Source: Brenneria nigrifluens DSM 30175 = ATCC 13028
GTDB taxonomy: Bacteria; Pseudomonadota; Gammaproteobacteria; Enterobacterales; Enterobacteriaceae
Direction of reading: 5' to 3'
NCBI RefSeq assembly: GCF_005484965.1
Contig: NZ_CP034036.1
Coordinates: 744,001-808,000 of the forward strand
DNA length: 64,000 nucleotides
The notes under the pieces are model-generated. The model searched no databases. It saw only the letters and a program-made list of their open reading frames with translations, and was not told the origin of the DNA. Made by a program: the position numbers and the translations under genes. Of this stretch, positions 54,239 through 63,179 are shown in pieces. Numbering within the stretch: the first letter of the stretch is position 1; each line of letters opens with the position of its first letter.

Positions 54239-55689
54239 GACGCGGGATCCTGATGCCATGCGCCTGCGCCGACAATACGGTAAATCTCCGCTATTGAGGT
54301 TACCCCCTCATGCACCAGTAATAGCCCGGCTTCGAGCAACGAGGGGGAACCCGGCTGGCGTGCAAGCCGTGATAGCTCGCCGCTGCCGGCGTTATTGGCC
54401 AGCGCTTGTCGCAGTTGCGGCGTAATCAGCAGCAATTCGTAGATGGCGACACGGTCGTAGTAGCCGGACAGACAGTGGCTACAGCCGTTGGCCCGCCAGT
54501 TATTCAGCGGACCGCGCCACAGCGCCGCTGGAAAATGAGCGAGCGGGGCGGCCGGCGTCTTACAGCGGGGGCATAAGCGCCGTACCAGACGCTGGGCAAT
54601 CACCAGTTTCAGGGCGGCGGCGATCAGGTAGCCCGGAATGCCGAGATGACTCAGCCGGGTGAGGGTTTCCGGCGCGGAATTGGTATGCAGCGTGGACATC
54701 ACCAGGTGCCCGGTTTGCGCCGCTTTGACGGCGATTTCAGCGGTTTCGGCATCGCGGATTTCGCCGACCATGATCACGTCCGGATCCTGGCGCAACAGCG
54801 CCCGTAATATGCGGCTGAAATCGAGGTCGGCTTTCGGGTTGATCGCCGTCTGATTGATGCCCGGCAGCGGGATTTCAACGGGATCTTCCACGCTGCAGAT
54901 GTTGCGACTGACATGATTAAGCCAACTGATGGCGCTATACAGCGTAACGGTTTTACCGCTGCCGGTGGGGCCGGTCACTAAAATCATCCCTTGCGGCGCA
55001 TTCAGCACCCGGATCAACTGCTTCAGGTCGGCGTCCGCAAGCCCCAGTTTGTCCAGCGCCAACTCCTGCCGGCGGGTTTGCAGAATACGCAGCACCACTT
55101 TCTCGCCGTGCTGTACCGGTAAGGTGGCAATGCGCAGCGAACAGCTTTGCCTATCCAGCATGATGCTGAACTGTCCGTCCTGCGGCAATCGCCGCTCGGC
55201 GGTATTCAGCTTGCCCATGATCTTCAGCCGGGCGGTAATACGCGCGCTCAATCCGCTCGGCGGCGGCGAGGCTTCCTGCAATACGCCGTCAATGCGCAGG
55301 CGCACGCGATAGTCGGTCGGCAGGGGTTCAAAGTGAATATCGGAGGCGCGGCGCTGAATGGCCAGGCGCAATATCTGATTGATAAACCGCACCGCCGGGG
55401 CGTCTTCGTCGCTGATGTGGCTTTCAGGCTCGGCTTGGTAAGCCTCGGTGGTTTCCTTCACCACGGTTTTTTCCGCGCCGGTTTTGAGCTGCTGCTCCAT
55501 TCTGGCCTGCGGCCACTGTTCCAGCAGAATCTGGCGATTGCCGGCGAAACGCAGCGCCGCCATCATTTCCGCTGACGCCTCGCCGCTGACGGCCACCGAC
55601 AAGGTCTGCTCATCCATATTCAGCAGTAACGCATGGTAGCGATGGCACACTCGCTGTAATTCGCCGGCAAGATGCTGTGCGTCAGCCAT
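54235..55689 (-). CDS. hofB: Type IV pilus assembly ATPase (PilB/GspE family)
   Basis: Cytoplasmic hexameric ATPase for pilus extension, 484 residues (E. coli HofB 461). ASDIHFEPLPTDYRVRLRIDG at about 115-135, Walker A GPTGSGKT at 240-247, Asp box VEDPVEIPL, Walker B MVGEIRDAETAEIA, His box AAQTGHLVMSTLHTNSA, and a four-Cys zinc site (CPRC, then CSHC about 35 residues later). All catalytic motifs are intact. It lies two bases after ppdD on the same strand and overlaps hofC. Confidence 0.93.
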   Translation of the reverse strand: MADAQHLAGELQRVCHRYHALLLNMDEQTLSVAVSGEASAEMMAALRFAGNRQILLEQWPQARMEQQLKTGAEKTVVKETTEAYQAEPESHISDEDAPAVRFINQILRLAIQRRASDIHFEPLPTDYRVRLRIDGVLQEASPPPSGLSARITARLKIMGKLNTAERRLPQDGQFSIMLDRQSCSLRIATLPVQHGEKVVLRILQTRRQELALDKLGLADADLKQLIRVLNAPQGMILVTGPTGSGKTVTLYSAISWLNHVSRNICSVEDPVEIPLPGINQTAINPKADLDFSRILRALLRQDPDVIMVGEIRDAETAEIAVKAAQTGHLVMSTLHTNSAPETLTRLSHLGIPGYLIAAALKLVIAQRLVRRLCPRCKTPAAPLAHFPAALWRGPLNNWRANGCSHCLSGYYDRVAIYELLLITPQLRQALANNAGSGELSRLARQPGSPSLLEAGLLLVHEGVTSIAEIYRIVGAGAWHQDPAS

Positions 55690-55691
55690 GG

Positions 55692-56138
55692 TTAACCCGC
55701 CGCGTCGTCAAAACGGAAAACATCCTGACAGGCGGATTGCATGCTGTCCGCCGTGCTTTCGGTGGCGCAGTTTTTGGTCCAGCGCGCCGTGCCGGTTTCC
55801 GCATCCCATACCGGCGTCAGGACGACGCTCAACCCTTGCAGGGTGGATTGTCCGCTTAGGGTAATGACGCCCTGATTAACGCTGACCGCGCTGACGTAGC
55901 GTGAGGTTTTACTGCCGGGTATTCCCTGATTTCCCGCATTGCAGGCGGAAAACGCCGCATTCTCCAGCCCGCAAAGGTCCACGGCGGTTTTATACGACGC
56001 CATCGTTTGCAGCATATCGGTCATAGCCGCCTTTTGCAGGTATCCCTGATAGGCGGGTACGCCAATGGCGCTCAGGATGGCGACAATCGCGATGACGATC
56101 ATCAACTCAACCAGCGTAAATCCCTGTTGTTTTTCCAT
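55692..56138 (-). CDS. ppdD: Major prepilin PpdD (type IV pilin)
   Basis: 148-residue prepilin matching E. coli PpdD (146). Short leader MEKQQG, cleaved before Phe, then FTLVELMIVIAIVAILSAIG with Glu5 as in all type IVa pilins. The C-terminal domain has four Cys for two disulfides and ends CQDVFRFDDAAG, nearly as in E. coli. The ATG at 56138 was chosen because the leader must be short; an upstream start would add 11 residues. First gene of ppdD-hofB-hofC. The prepilin peptidase is not in the window. Confidence 0.95.
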   Translation of the reverse strand: MEKQQGFTLVELMIVIAIVAILSAIGVPAYQGYLQKAAMTDMLQTMASYKTAVDLCGLENAAFSACNAGNQGIPGSKTSRYVSAVSVNQGVITLSGQSTLQGLSVVLTPVWDAETGTARWTKNCATESTADSMQSACQDVFRFDDAAG

Positions 56139-56341
56139 AGTGGTTTTCCCCGTTGCGGTGCGTAGCGACAAGATAGAAAACGTGGCGGCAACTGGCGACA
56201 GGCGATGATGAAAACCGGAACAGGGCGCGGAGAAGAGTTGGTGATTTGCCGATTATGGAATGGTTTTTGCGAGCGGTTTTGCAATTTGCGTACGGCAACG
56301 AAGAGGAGAGAGGCCCGGTATTTCCCAGGCCGCCTGGAGAG

Positions 56342-57268
<927 letters not shown>

Positions 57269-57330
57269 CTACCCGGTTTGAACGACGACATCCACCATGA
57301 GTAGTTGTGATAATTCAAGGTTTTAAGTTG

Positions 57331-58194
57331 TTAAAAGCTGTAGCCCACCACCAGATAATAACCCCAGCCGGTTGATTTCACTTCAAATGGCCCCTGGCCG
57401 AAGTTCAGCTCGGCGCCGTCCGCCCACTGTCCGCCGTTGTGGAAATAACGGGCGACGACGGAGTAGTGCAAGTGGTCGTAACCCAGCGACAGAATATGGC
57501 TGGAGGCGATGGAGTTGCCGGTGCGCGACCGGCCGTCCTTATTGCGCAGGTCTGAGCCGAAGTCAACGTTGGTGAAACCGATATAGGCGACGTTGCCGCC
57601 CCACAGCGTCCCTAACGGATAGGCGTATTTCACTTTGAAACGGTAGCCGTCCCATTCGTTTTCATTGCCGGCGCCATAGTTCTTCCACTGGTATTTGGCA
57701 TAGATATTGGTGGAAAGCGATAAATCGGTTCCGGTATCGATATCGTTGCCCAACCCTACGTACCAGGTGCTTTGCCGTGAATCACTGCTGCGCCCGTGGT
57801 CGTAAATGATATTATTGGCGACATACCACTCTTTGAACGGACCGACGCCAAGGTCGGCGCCCGTCAGCTTATCGATGGAAAAGCGCGGTTCAATTTCCAC
57901 GAACAGCGGTGAGCCATCGTCCCAGGCACCGCGGTCGTTCGAGTTTCCCACGCCGAAGAACTTCGGTACATCGATATAGCCGTAAAAATCGAACCAGTCT
58001 TTGCGGGCGAACGCCTCATATTCCAGATAGACATCGTTGTTTAGCTGAGGTCCGAAGCGGGTGTGATAACTCCCCACCACGTTGACGCTCTGATGCCACC
58101 AGTCGGAAAGATATTGCGGTTTATTCTCGTCAGCGAGAGCCGGCACGCTGTAGGACAAGGCGACCAAAGCGCCTGCGGCGAAAGCTTTTTTCAT
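57331..58194 (-). CDS. tsx: Nucleoside-specific outer membrane channel Tsx
   Basis: 12-stranded outer membrane channel for nucleosides and deoxynucleosides. 287 residues (E. coli 294) with signal peptide [21 protein letters not shown]. Highly similar to E. coli: [84 protein letters not shown], ending in the outer-membrane C-terminal Phe (VVGYSF). E. coli tsx is at 9 min; here it sits between nadC and ampD, which are neighbours in E. coli, so it is placed differently. CRP-like sites lie upstream. Confidence 0.95.
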   Translation of the reverse strand: MKKAFAAGALVALSYSVPALADENKPQYLSDWWHQSVNVVGSYHTRFGPQLNNDVYLEYEAFARKDWFDFYGYIDVPKFFGVGNSNDRGAWDDGSPLFVEIEPRFSIDKLTGADLGVGPFKEWYVANNIIYDHGRSSDSRQSTWYVGLGNDIDTGTDLSLSTNIYAKYQWKNYGAGNENEWDGYRFKVKYAYPLGTLWGGNVAYIGFTNVDFGSDLRNKDGRSRTGNSIASSHILSLGYDHLHYSVVARYFHNGGQWADGAELNFGQGPFEVKSTGWGYYLVVGYSF

Positions 58195-58616
58195 ATTAAT
58201 TTCCGTATAGTTGGAAAGCGCGTTGTGAAGCCAGGTATTGTGAAATAAGTTTTTGTAATACCTGAAAAAATCGATGACTATTTCACGTCGCCATTTTAAA
58301 TAAAAATTGAAACAGTGCACGTTAGTTGATTCACATATTCATCAGATTGCATAAAAATGTGATCCATATCACTATTTTCTGGCGTTCTGGAGAGACGTAA
58401 CGCGGCTCGCTTCTGGAGCGATTACCCTGTTTAAAGACGATTTACGACGGCGTGACAACGCGCGGGGAAACAATAAAACCTTTTTGTATCCAGCCGGTTA
58501 GGTATGGGGTTGAGAAATATGGTACTCTTTCGGCAGGCGCATTCTGGTTAAACACCGTTCCGATTAACCGCACCTTATTTCAGCCCGGCAAACGACATGA
58601 TGCGAGGTTATCGCCG
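58195..58616. promoter_or_regulatory. Divergent tsx/ampD control region
   Basis: 422 bases without a supported gene. It holds the tsx promoter and leader (minus strand) and the ampD promoter (plus strand). A good CRP-like site at 58358-58373 is listed separately. A weaker TGTGA half lies at about 58331-58340 on the minus strand, between which CytR could bind as in E. coli tsx. The ampD reading frame is open from 58452, but that part lacks homology. Confidence 0.6.
58358..58373 (-). promoter_or_regulatory. CRP-like site in tsx/ampD spacer
   Basis: TGTGA-TCCATA-TCACT, nine of ten consensus bases in the two half-sites. It lies about 165 bases upstream of the tsx start. E. coli tsx is known to use CRP and CytR, so tsx is the likely target. 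Confidence 0.7.
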
Positions 58617-59192
58617 ATGCTTTTGGAAAATGGCTGGTTATCCGAGATAAAACATATTTCCTCCCCCCATTGCGATAGTCGCCCGGACGACGAAGCCCCT
58701 TCTCTGCTGGTGATCCATAATATCAGTTTACCGCCGGGGGAATTTGGCGGCCCTTATATCGACCAACTGTTTACCGCGACGCTGGATGCCGACGCCCATC
58801 CCTATTTCGCCGATATACGCCATTTACGGGTTTCCGCGCACTGCCTTATTCGCCGGGACGGGGAAATTATTCAATATGTCTCTTTTAACCAGCGAGCCTG
58901 GCATGCCGGCGTTTCTCAATATGAAGGTCGTGAACGGTGTAACGATTTTTCCATCGGCATCGAGTTGGAAGGAACGGATACGCTACCTTTTACTACGGAA
59001 CAATATTATCAGCTGGCGGCGGTAACCCGGCTGCTGCTCAGCGCTTACCCCGTAACGCCGTCGCGCATTGCCGGACACAGTAATATCGCACCGGGCCGTA
59101 AAACCGATCCTGGACCGGCCTTTGATTGGGATTTATATCACCGCCTGATACGGGAAGGCCGGATGGATAATGACGGGAGCATAAACCGATGA
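58617..59192 (+). CDS. ampD: 1,6-anhydro-MurNAc-L-alanine amidase AmpD
   Basis: Cytoplasmic zinc amidase of peptidoglycan recycling. 191 residues (E. coli 183). [23 protein letters not shown] (zinc His), [49 protein letters not shown] and [20 protein letters not shown] with the other zinc ligands His and Asp. The start MLLENGWL equals the E. coli N terminus. Loss of AmpD derepresses AmpC beta-lactamase in species with ampR-ampC. It overlaps ampE by four bases. Confidence 0.96.
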   Translation: MLLENGWLSEIKHISSPHCDSRPDDEAPSLLVIHNISLPPGEFGGPYIDQLFTATLDADAHPYFADIRHLRVSAHCLIRRDGEIIQYVSFNQRAWHAGVSQYEGRERCNDFSIGIELEGTDTLPFTTEQYYQLAAVTRLLLSAYPVTPSRIAGHSNIAPGRKTDPGPAFDWDLYHRLIREGRMDNDGSINR

Positions 59193-60043
59193 CGCTGTTT
59201 ACATTGTTGCTGGTATTGGCGTGGGAGCGTCTGTTTAAACAGGGTGAGCATTGGCAGTTGGATCACCGTCTTGAAGCGGTGTTTCGCCGCTTGCCGCCCC
59301 CTTCCTTATTGCAAACCCTGTTGCTGACATTGTGCTGCGTGGGAGTGGTATCGGTTTTGTTATGGCTGGCGGACGGTATCTTGTTCGGACTGATTCTGTT
59401 AATGCTGTGGATCGCCGTCAGCCTGATGTGTATCGGGGCGGGGGAGGTGCGTCAGCACTATCGGCGATATCTGCAGTCGGCCCGGCGCGGAGAAGTGGGC
59501 GCCAGTCAGGAAATGGCGGCGGAGCTGGCTTTGATTCAGGGCTTGCCCGTCGGGGTGGGAGAAAAAGAGCGTTTGCAGGAACTGCAGAACGCCTTGCTGT
59601 GGATTAATTTCCGCTTTTATCTGGCCCCGCTGTTCTGGTTTATCGTCGCGGGCCCTTATGGTCCCGCCGCCATGGCCGGCTATGCGTTTTTACGCGCCCG
59701 GCAGACCTGGCTGGCGCGCCACCATACGCCGCTGGCGCGCGCGCAGTCAGGGGTTGATTCGCTGTTGCATTGGCTTGACTGGATCCCGGTGCGTCTGGCC
59801 GGCGTGACTTACGCTTTGCTGGGGCATGGCGAGAAGGCGCTGCCGGCCTGGTTCGCTTCTCTGGGAGATTTCCGCAACTCGCAATATTGGGTTTTGACCC
59901 AACTGGCGCAATTTTCGCTGACGCGTGAGCCGCATATCGACCCGGTAGAAACGCCAAAGGCGGCGGTGGCGCTGGCGAAAAAAGTGACGCGAATACTGGT
60001 GGTGGTGGTGGCTTTACTGACGATTTATGGCGCGCTGGTATAA
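59189..60043 (+). CDS. ampE: Inner membrane protein AmpE
   Basis: 284 residues, equal to E. coli AmpE, a membrane protein of the CobD/CbiB-like superfamily, co-transcribed with ampD. Its function is not settled; a sensor role in beta-lactamase induction was proposed. N-terminal [29 protein letters not shown], central [47 protein letters not shown], and a C-terminal membrane helix. It is followed by a complex inverted repeat and convergent aroP. Confidence 0.94.
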   Translation: MTLFTLLLVLAWERLFKQGEHWQLDHRLEAVFRRLPPPSLLQTLLLTLCCVGVVSVLLWLADGILFGLILLMLWIAVSLMCIGAGEVRQHYRRYLQSARRGEVGASQEMAAELALIQGLPVGVGEKERLQELQNALLWINFRFYLAPLFWFIVAGPYGPAAMAGYAFLRARQTWLARHHTPLARAQSGVDSLLHWLDWIPVRLAGVTYALLGHGEKALPAWFASLGDFRNSQYWVLTQLAQFSLTREPHIDPVETPKAAVALAKKVTRILVVVVALLTIYGALV

Positions 60044-60060
60044 GGCGCAAGAGGAAGAAA

Positions 60061-60236
60061 AATGGCCGGAGATATCGGCCATTCAGACCATTGACAAAGC
60101 CTGTTATTAGGGAGAGCGTGGCGAGGGGCCGTAGCGGCGTAAGCCGCCGGAGCGCCCCTCGGTACGGTAGGCCCGGGTATCTCCGGCTTACAGGCGACTT
60201 TGTCAGCAACCTCAATGGCCGAACATATCGGCCATT
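60061..60236. repeat. Nested inverted repeat / MITE-like element between ampE and aroP
   Basis: 176-base structure of nested palindromes. The outer ends are two near-identical hairpins, AATGGCCG-N7-CGGCCATT at 60061-60083 and 60214-60236; the first is followed by T bases on the minus strand, the second on the plus strand. Inside, TTGACAAAG (60090-60098) and CTTTGTCAG pair as an inverted repeat. The centre has GAGGGGC...GCCCCTC and GCGGC-GTAA-GCCGC. The outer hairpins probably end aroP and ampE transcripts. There is no open frame. It resembles a non-coding miniature element, but no family was recognised. Confidence 0.65.
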
Positions 60237-60250
60237 TTTCGCGTATCAGG

Positions 60251-61612
60251 CTAATTAACGGACCCGGTTTTCTGCCTGAAAGCGTAACCGATACCCAGAA
60301 TAACCACCCATACCGGGATCAACAGCACGGAGATGCGAATGCCCGGCGTCAGGTACATCACCACCAGAATACCCGCCAGGAACAGCAGACAGATATAGTT
60401 GCCCAGCGGATAAAGCAGCGCCTTGAACTTGGTTACCGTCCCTTCGCTGTCTTTTTTCGCCCGGAACTTCAGGTGGGCGAGGCTGATCATCGCCCAGTTG
60501 ATCACCAGCGCGGAAACCACCAGCGCCATCAGCAATTCAAAGGCTTTGCCGGGAATCAGGTAGTTGATCAGTACGCAGAACGCCGTGGCTAAGGCGGAAA
60601 CCCCAATCGCCACGACGGGTACGCCGCGAGCGTCAACCGTTTGCAGCACTTTAGGGCCGTTGCCTTGTTTCGACAGGCCGTACAGCATACGGCTGTTGCA
60701 ATAAACACAGCTGTTGTATACCGAGAGCGCGGCGGTCAGCACCACGATATTCAGTACGGTCGCCACCACGTTGCTGTTCAGTTCATGGAAGATCATCACA
60801 AACGGACTGCCGCCTTCGACCACTTTGCCCCACGGGTAAAGCGACAGCAGAATGGTCAGGGAACCGATGTAAAAGATCAGGATACGGTAGATAACCTGAT
60901 TGGTGGCGCGGGGAATGCTCTTTTCCGGGTCATCCGCTTCCGCCGCGGTGATGCCGACCAGCTCCAGTCCGCCGAACGAGAACATGATCACCGCCATCGC
61001 CATCACCAATCCGCTGGTGCCGTTGGGGAAGAATCCGCCCTGCGCCCACAGGTTAGTAACGGTCGCTTCCGGGCCGCCGGTGCCGCTGAGCAACAGCCAG
61101 CCGCCAAACACGATCATGCCGATGATGGCCGCCACTTTAATGATGGCGAACCAAAATTCCATCTCGCCGTAAATTTTGACGTTCGCCAGATTAATGGCGT
61201 TAATCACCAGGAAGAACACGGCGGCGGAAACCCAGGTTGGGATATCAGGCCACCAATACTGGACGTAAATCCCCACGGCGCTCAGTTCGGCCATGGCGAC
61301 CAGAACATACAGTACCCAGTAGTTCCAGCCGGAGGCGAAACCGGCGAAGTTGCCCCAATATTTGTAAGCAAAATGGCTGAAAGAACCCGCTACCGGCTCC
61401 TCTACCACCATCTCCCCCAGTTGTCGCATGATAAGGAAAGCAATCAGCCCGCCAATCGCATATCCCAAAATAACCGAGGGTCCAGCCATTTTGATTGTTT
61501 GAGCGATGCCGAGAAAAAGGCCGGTTCCCACCGCGCCGCCCAGGGCAATCAACTGGATATGGCGGTTTTTCAAGCCACGCTTTAGCGCTCCGTCCTGTTG
61601 TTGACCATCCAT
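60251..61612 (-). CDS. aroP: Aromatic amino acid permease AroP
   Basis: Proton-coupled general transporter for Phe, Tyr and Trp in the inner membrane; 453 residues, APC superfamily (AAT family), 12 membrane helices. LKNRHIQLIALGGAVGTGLFLGIAQTIKMAGPS is the family N terminus; SFSHFAYKYWGNFAGFASGWNYW, FSFGGLELVGITAAEADDPEKSIPRATNQV and YNSCVYCNSRMLYGLSKQGNGPK follow. The similar permease PheP differs in several of these blocks. The start is ATG 61610-61612 behind GAGGA; TTG one codon before is also open. TyrR boxes lie upstream. Confidence 0.94.
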   Translation of the reverse strand: MDGQQQDGALKRGLKNRHIQLIALGGAVGTGLFLGIAQTIKMAGPSVILGYAIGGLIAFLIMRQLGEMVVEEPVAGSFSHFAYKYWGNFAGFASGWNYWVLYVLVAMAELSAVGIYVQYWWPDIPTWVSAAVFFLVINAINLANVKIYGEMEFWFAIIKVAAIIGMIVFGGWLLLSGTGGPEATVTNLWAQGGFFPNGTSGLVMAMAVIMFSFGGLELVGITAAEADDPEKSIPRATNQVIYRILIFYIGSLTILLSLYPWGKVVEGGSPFVMIFHELNSNVVATVLNIVVLTAALSVYNSCVYCNSRMLYGLSKQGNGPKVLQTVDARGVPVVAIGVSALATAFCVLINYLIPGKAFELLMALVVSALVINWAMISLAHLKFRAKKDSEGTVTKFKALLYPLGNYICLLFLAGILVVMYLTPGIRISVLLIPVWVVILGIGYAFRQKTGSVN

Positions 61613-61667
61613 CAAATTTAATCCTCTGCCTTGGTGAGCAATATAAGGCCGATGCGCTCCGCTCGGC

Positions 61668-61707
61668 CGTATTAACTCTTTTACGTTGGTGTAATTTTAT
61701 TTTTACG
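61668..61707 (-). promoter_or_regulatory. Two TyrR boxes upstream of aroP
   Basis: Strong box TGTAATTTTATTTTTACG (61690-61707; consensus TGTAAA-N6-TTTACA, 10 of 12) and a weaker one at 61668-61685 ending TTTTACG. The centres are 22 bp apart, about two helical turns. The known aroP control in E. coli is TyrR repression with a strong and a weak box. Confidence 0.75.
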
Positions 61708-62217
61708 ATGAGATGTAGACGAATATTGATCAGCATCTACCGTTGGTCAGAGAATAGTGGCAAGCAAACAAGATTGCACTGATTTCTTCTGCTCTATAGA
61801 CAAAAATTATAGTGACATCAATGTCTCACCGTTAAATCATCCTCTTCCCGACCTGCGGGCTCTCTTTTCCCCGTTTTAGCGATCGCCTTTTTCTTACCAT
61901 AGAATGAAATTGCCCGATTTCCTGGGTAAATTGCAGCGGAAAATACCGTTGACTTGAGATTATAAATGAATGAAAAGTCTTTTATTTTGAATTTAAATTC
62001 ATTTATTTACTGTTTAAACGGTTCAGCACCGCCTGCTTTACGTTTCATAAAGGTTAAAATATAAGTCAGGGCGATAAAGGGGAATGGCGCCGGCGCGCTA
62101 TCACTTTGCCGCATATCCTTGGTGCATTTGTTAAAATATGGCGAGATTGGTGATTTAGCGCCACGTCCTTATGGACAGAAGGTGAATATTTTGTTACTTT
62201 AGCGTCACGTTTTTGAA
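61708..62217. promoter_or_regulatory. AT-rich spacer between aroP and pdhR
   Basis: Part of a 653-base gap with no supported gene on either strand. It should contain the aroP promoter (minus strand) and the pdhR-aceEF-lpd promoter (plus strand). A perfect 12-bp palindrome GAATTTAAATTC sits at 61989-62000 in a very AT-rich stretch. No clear -10/-35 pair could be chosen for pdhR. Confidence 0.45.
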
Positions 62218-62232
62218 ATTGGTATTACCAAT
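62218..62232 (+). promoter_or_regulatory. PdhR operator
   Basis: Perfect ATTGGT-ATT-ACCAAT palindrome 33 bases before the pdhR start codon, matching the PdhR box (ATTGGTnnnACCAAT). It implies pyruvate-relieved autorepression of pdhR-aceEF. Confidence 0.92.
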
Positions 62233-62265
62233 TGACTCCGCGCCATTCGCAGAGATGAATTCACC

Positions 62266-63030
62266 ATGGCATACAGCAAGATCCGTCAGCCCAAACTGTC
62301 AGATGTGATTGAGCAGCAACTGGAGTTTTTGATCCTTGAGGGAACCTTGCGCCCCGGCGAAAAACTGCCCCCGGAGCGCGAACTGGCCAAACAGTTCGAT
62401 GTCTCCCGCCCTTCTCTGAGAGAAGCCATTCAACGCCTGGAAGCCAAAGGATTGCTTTTGCGCCGTCAGGGCGGCGGCACTTTCGTGCAGGCCAATCTAT
62501 GGCAAAGCGTCAGCGATCCGCTGGCCGCGCTGCTGAGCAATCATCCTGAATCACAATTCGATCTGCTGGAAACCCGTCACGCGTTGGAGGGCATTGCCGC
62601 CTATTACGCCGCGTTACGCGGAACCGAGGCGGATTTGCAGCGTATTCGGGATTGTCATGATGTTATTCAGCAGGCCAGGGACGCGGGCGATTTGGCGGCG
62701 GAGTCGGAAGCGGTAATGCAGTATCAGGTGGCCGTAACGGAAGCGACCCATAACGTGGTGCTGTTGCACCTGCTGCGTTGTATGGGGCCGATGCTGGAAC
62801 AGAACGTAAGACAGAATTTTGAATTGCTTTATCTAAGCCGGGAAGTGCTGGTGCAGGTGAGCATTCATCGCGCCAGTATTTTTGCGGCGATTGTTGCCCG
62901 TGAGCCGGAAAAGGCGCGCGAAGCATCACACCGCCATCTGGCGTTTATTGAGGAAGTATTGCTGGATCTTAACCGGGAAAATAGCCGACGAGAAAGGTCA
63001 TTGCGCCGGCTCCAGCAACGCAGGGATTGA
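62266..63030 (+). CDS. pdhR: Pyruvate-sensing repressor PdhR
   Basis: GntR/FadR-family repressor of the pyruvate dehydrogenase operon and of terminal respiratory genes, released by pyruvate. 254 residues, equal to E. coli. N-terminal winged helix [64 protein letters not shown], then an all-helical FCD ligand domain ([43 protein letters not shown]). Its operator lies directly upstream. aceE follows after 149 bases. Confidence 0.97.
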   Translation: MAYSKIRQPKLSDVIEQQLEFLILEGTLRPGEKLPPERELAKQFDVSRPSLREAIQRLEAKGLLLRRQGGGTFVQANLWQSVSDPLAALLSNHPESQFDLLETRHALEGIAAYYAALRGTEADLQRIRDCHDVIQQARDAGDLAAESEAVMQYQVAVTEATHNVVLLHLLRCMGPMLEQNVRQNFELLYLSREVLVQVSIHRASIFAAIVAREPEKAREASHRHLAFIEEVLLDLNRENSRRERSLRRLQQRRD

Positions 63031-63079
63031 GCGTCCCATTTTGTATTTCGGGGCTCTGAATTACGGCGACTACGATGAT

Positions 63080-63142
63080 GAGCCTGTCTTCATGTGCTTT
63101 ACTCGGATCCAATGACGAGTCAGAACACAGGAAGACAGGCTC
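63080..63142 (+). repeat. Long-stem inverted repeat between pdhR and aceE
   Basis: Perfect 12-bp arms GAGCCTGTCTTC (63080-63091) and GAAGACAGGCTC (63131-63142) enclose 39 bases with a second nested pair ACTCG...CGAGT and a GTG/CAC pair. There is no T tract, so it does not look like a terminator. It may shape mRNA processing or set the pdhR to aceE expression ratio; this is inference. Confidence 0.7.
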
Positions 63143-63179
63143 CGACAAACCAACTTATTAGAGAAGATAAGGAATAACC

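Noticed and set aside
58452..58616. 55-codon upstream extension of AmpD
   Set aside because: AmpD homology begins at MLLENGW; the upstream part has no family counterpart and overlaps the promoter region.
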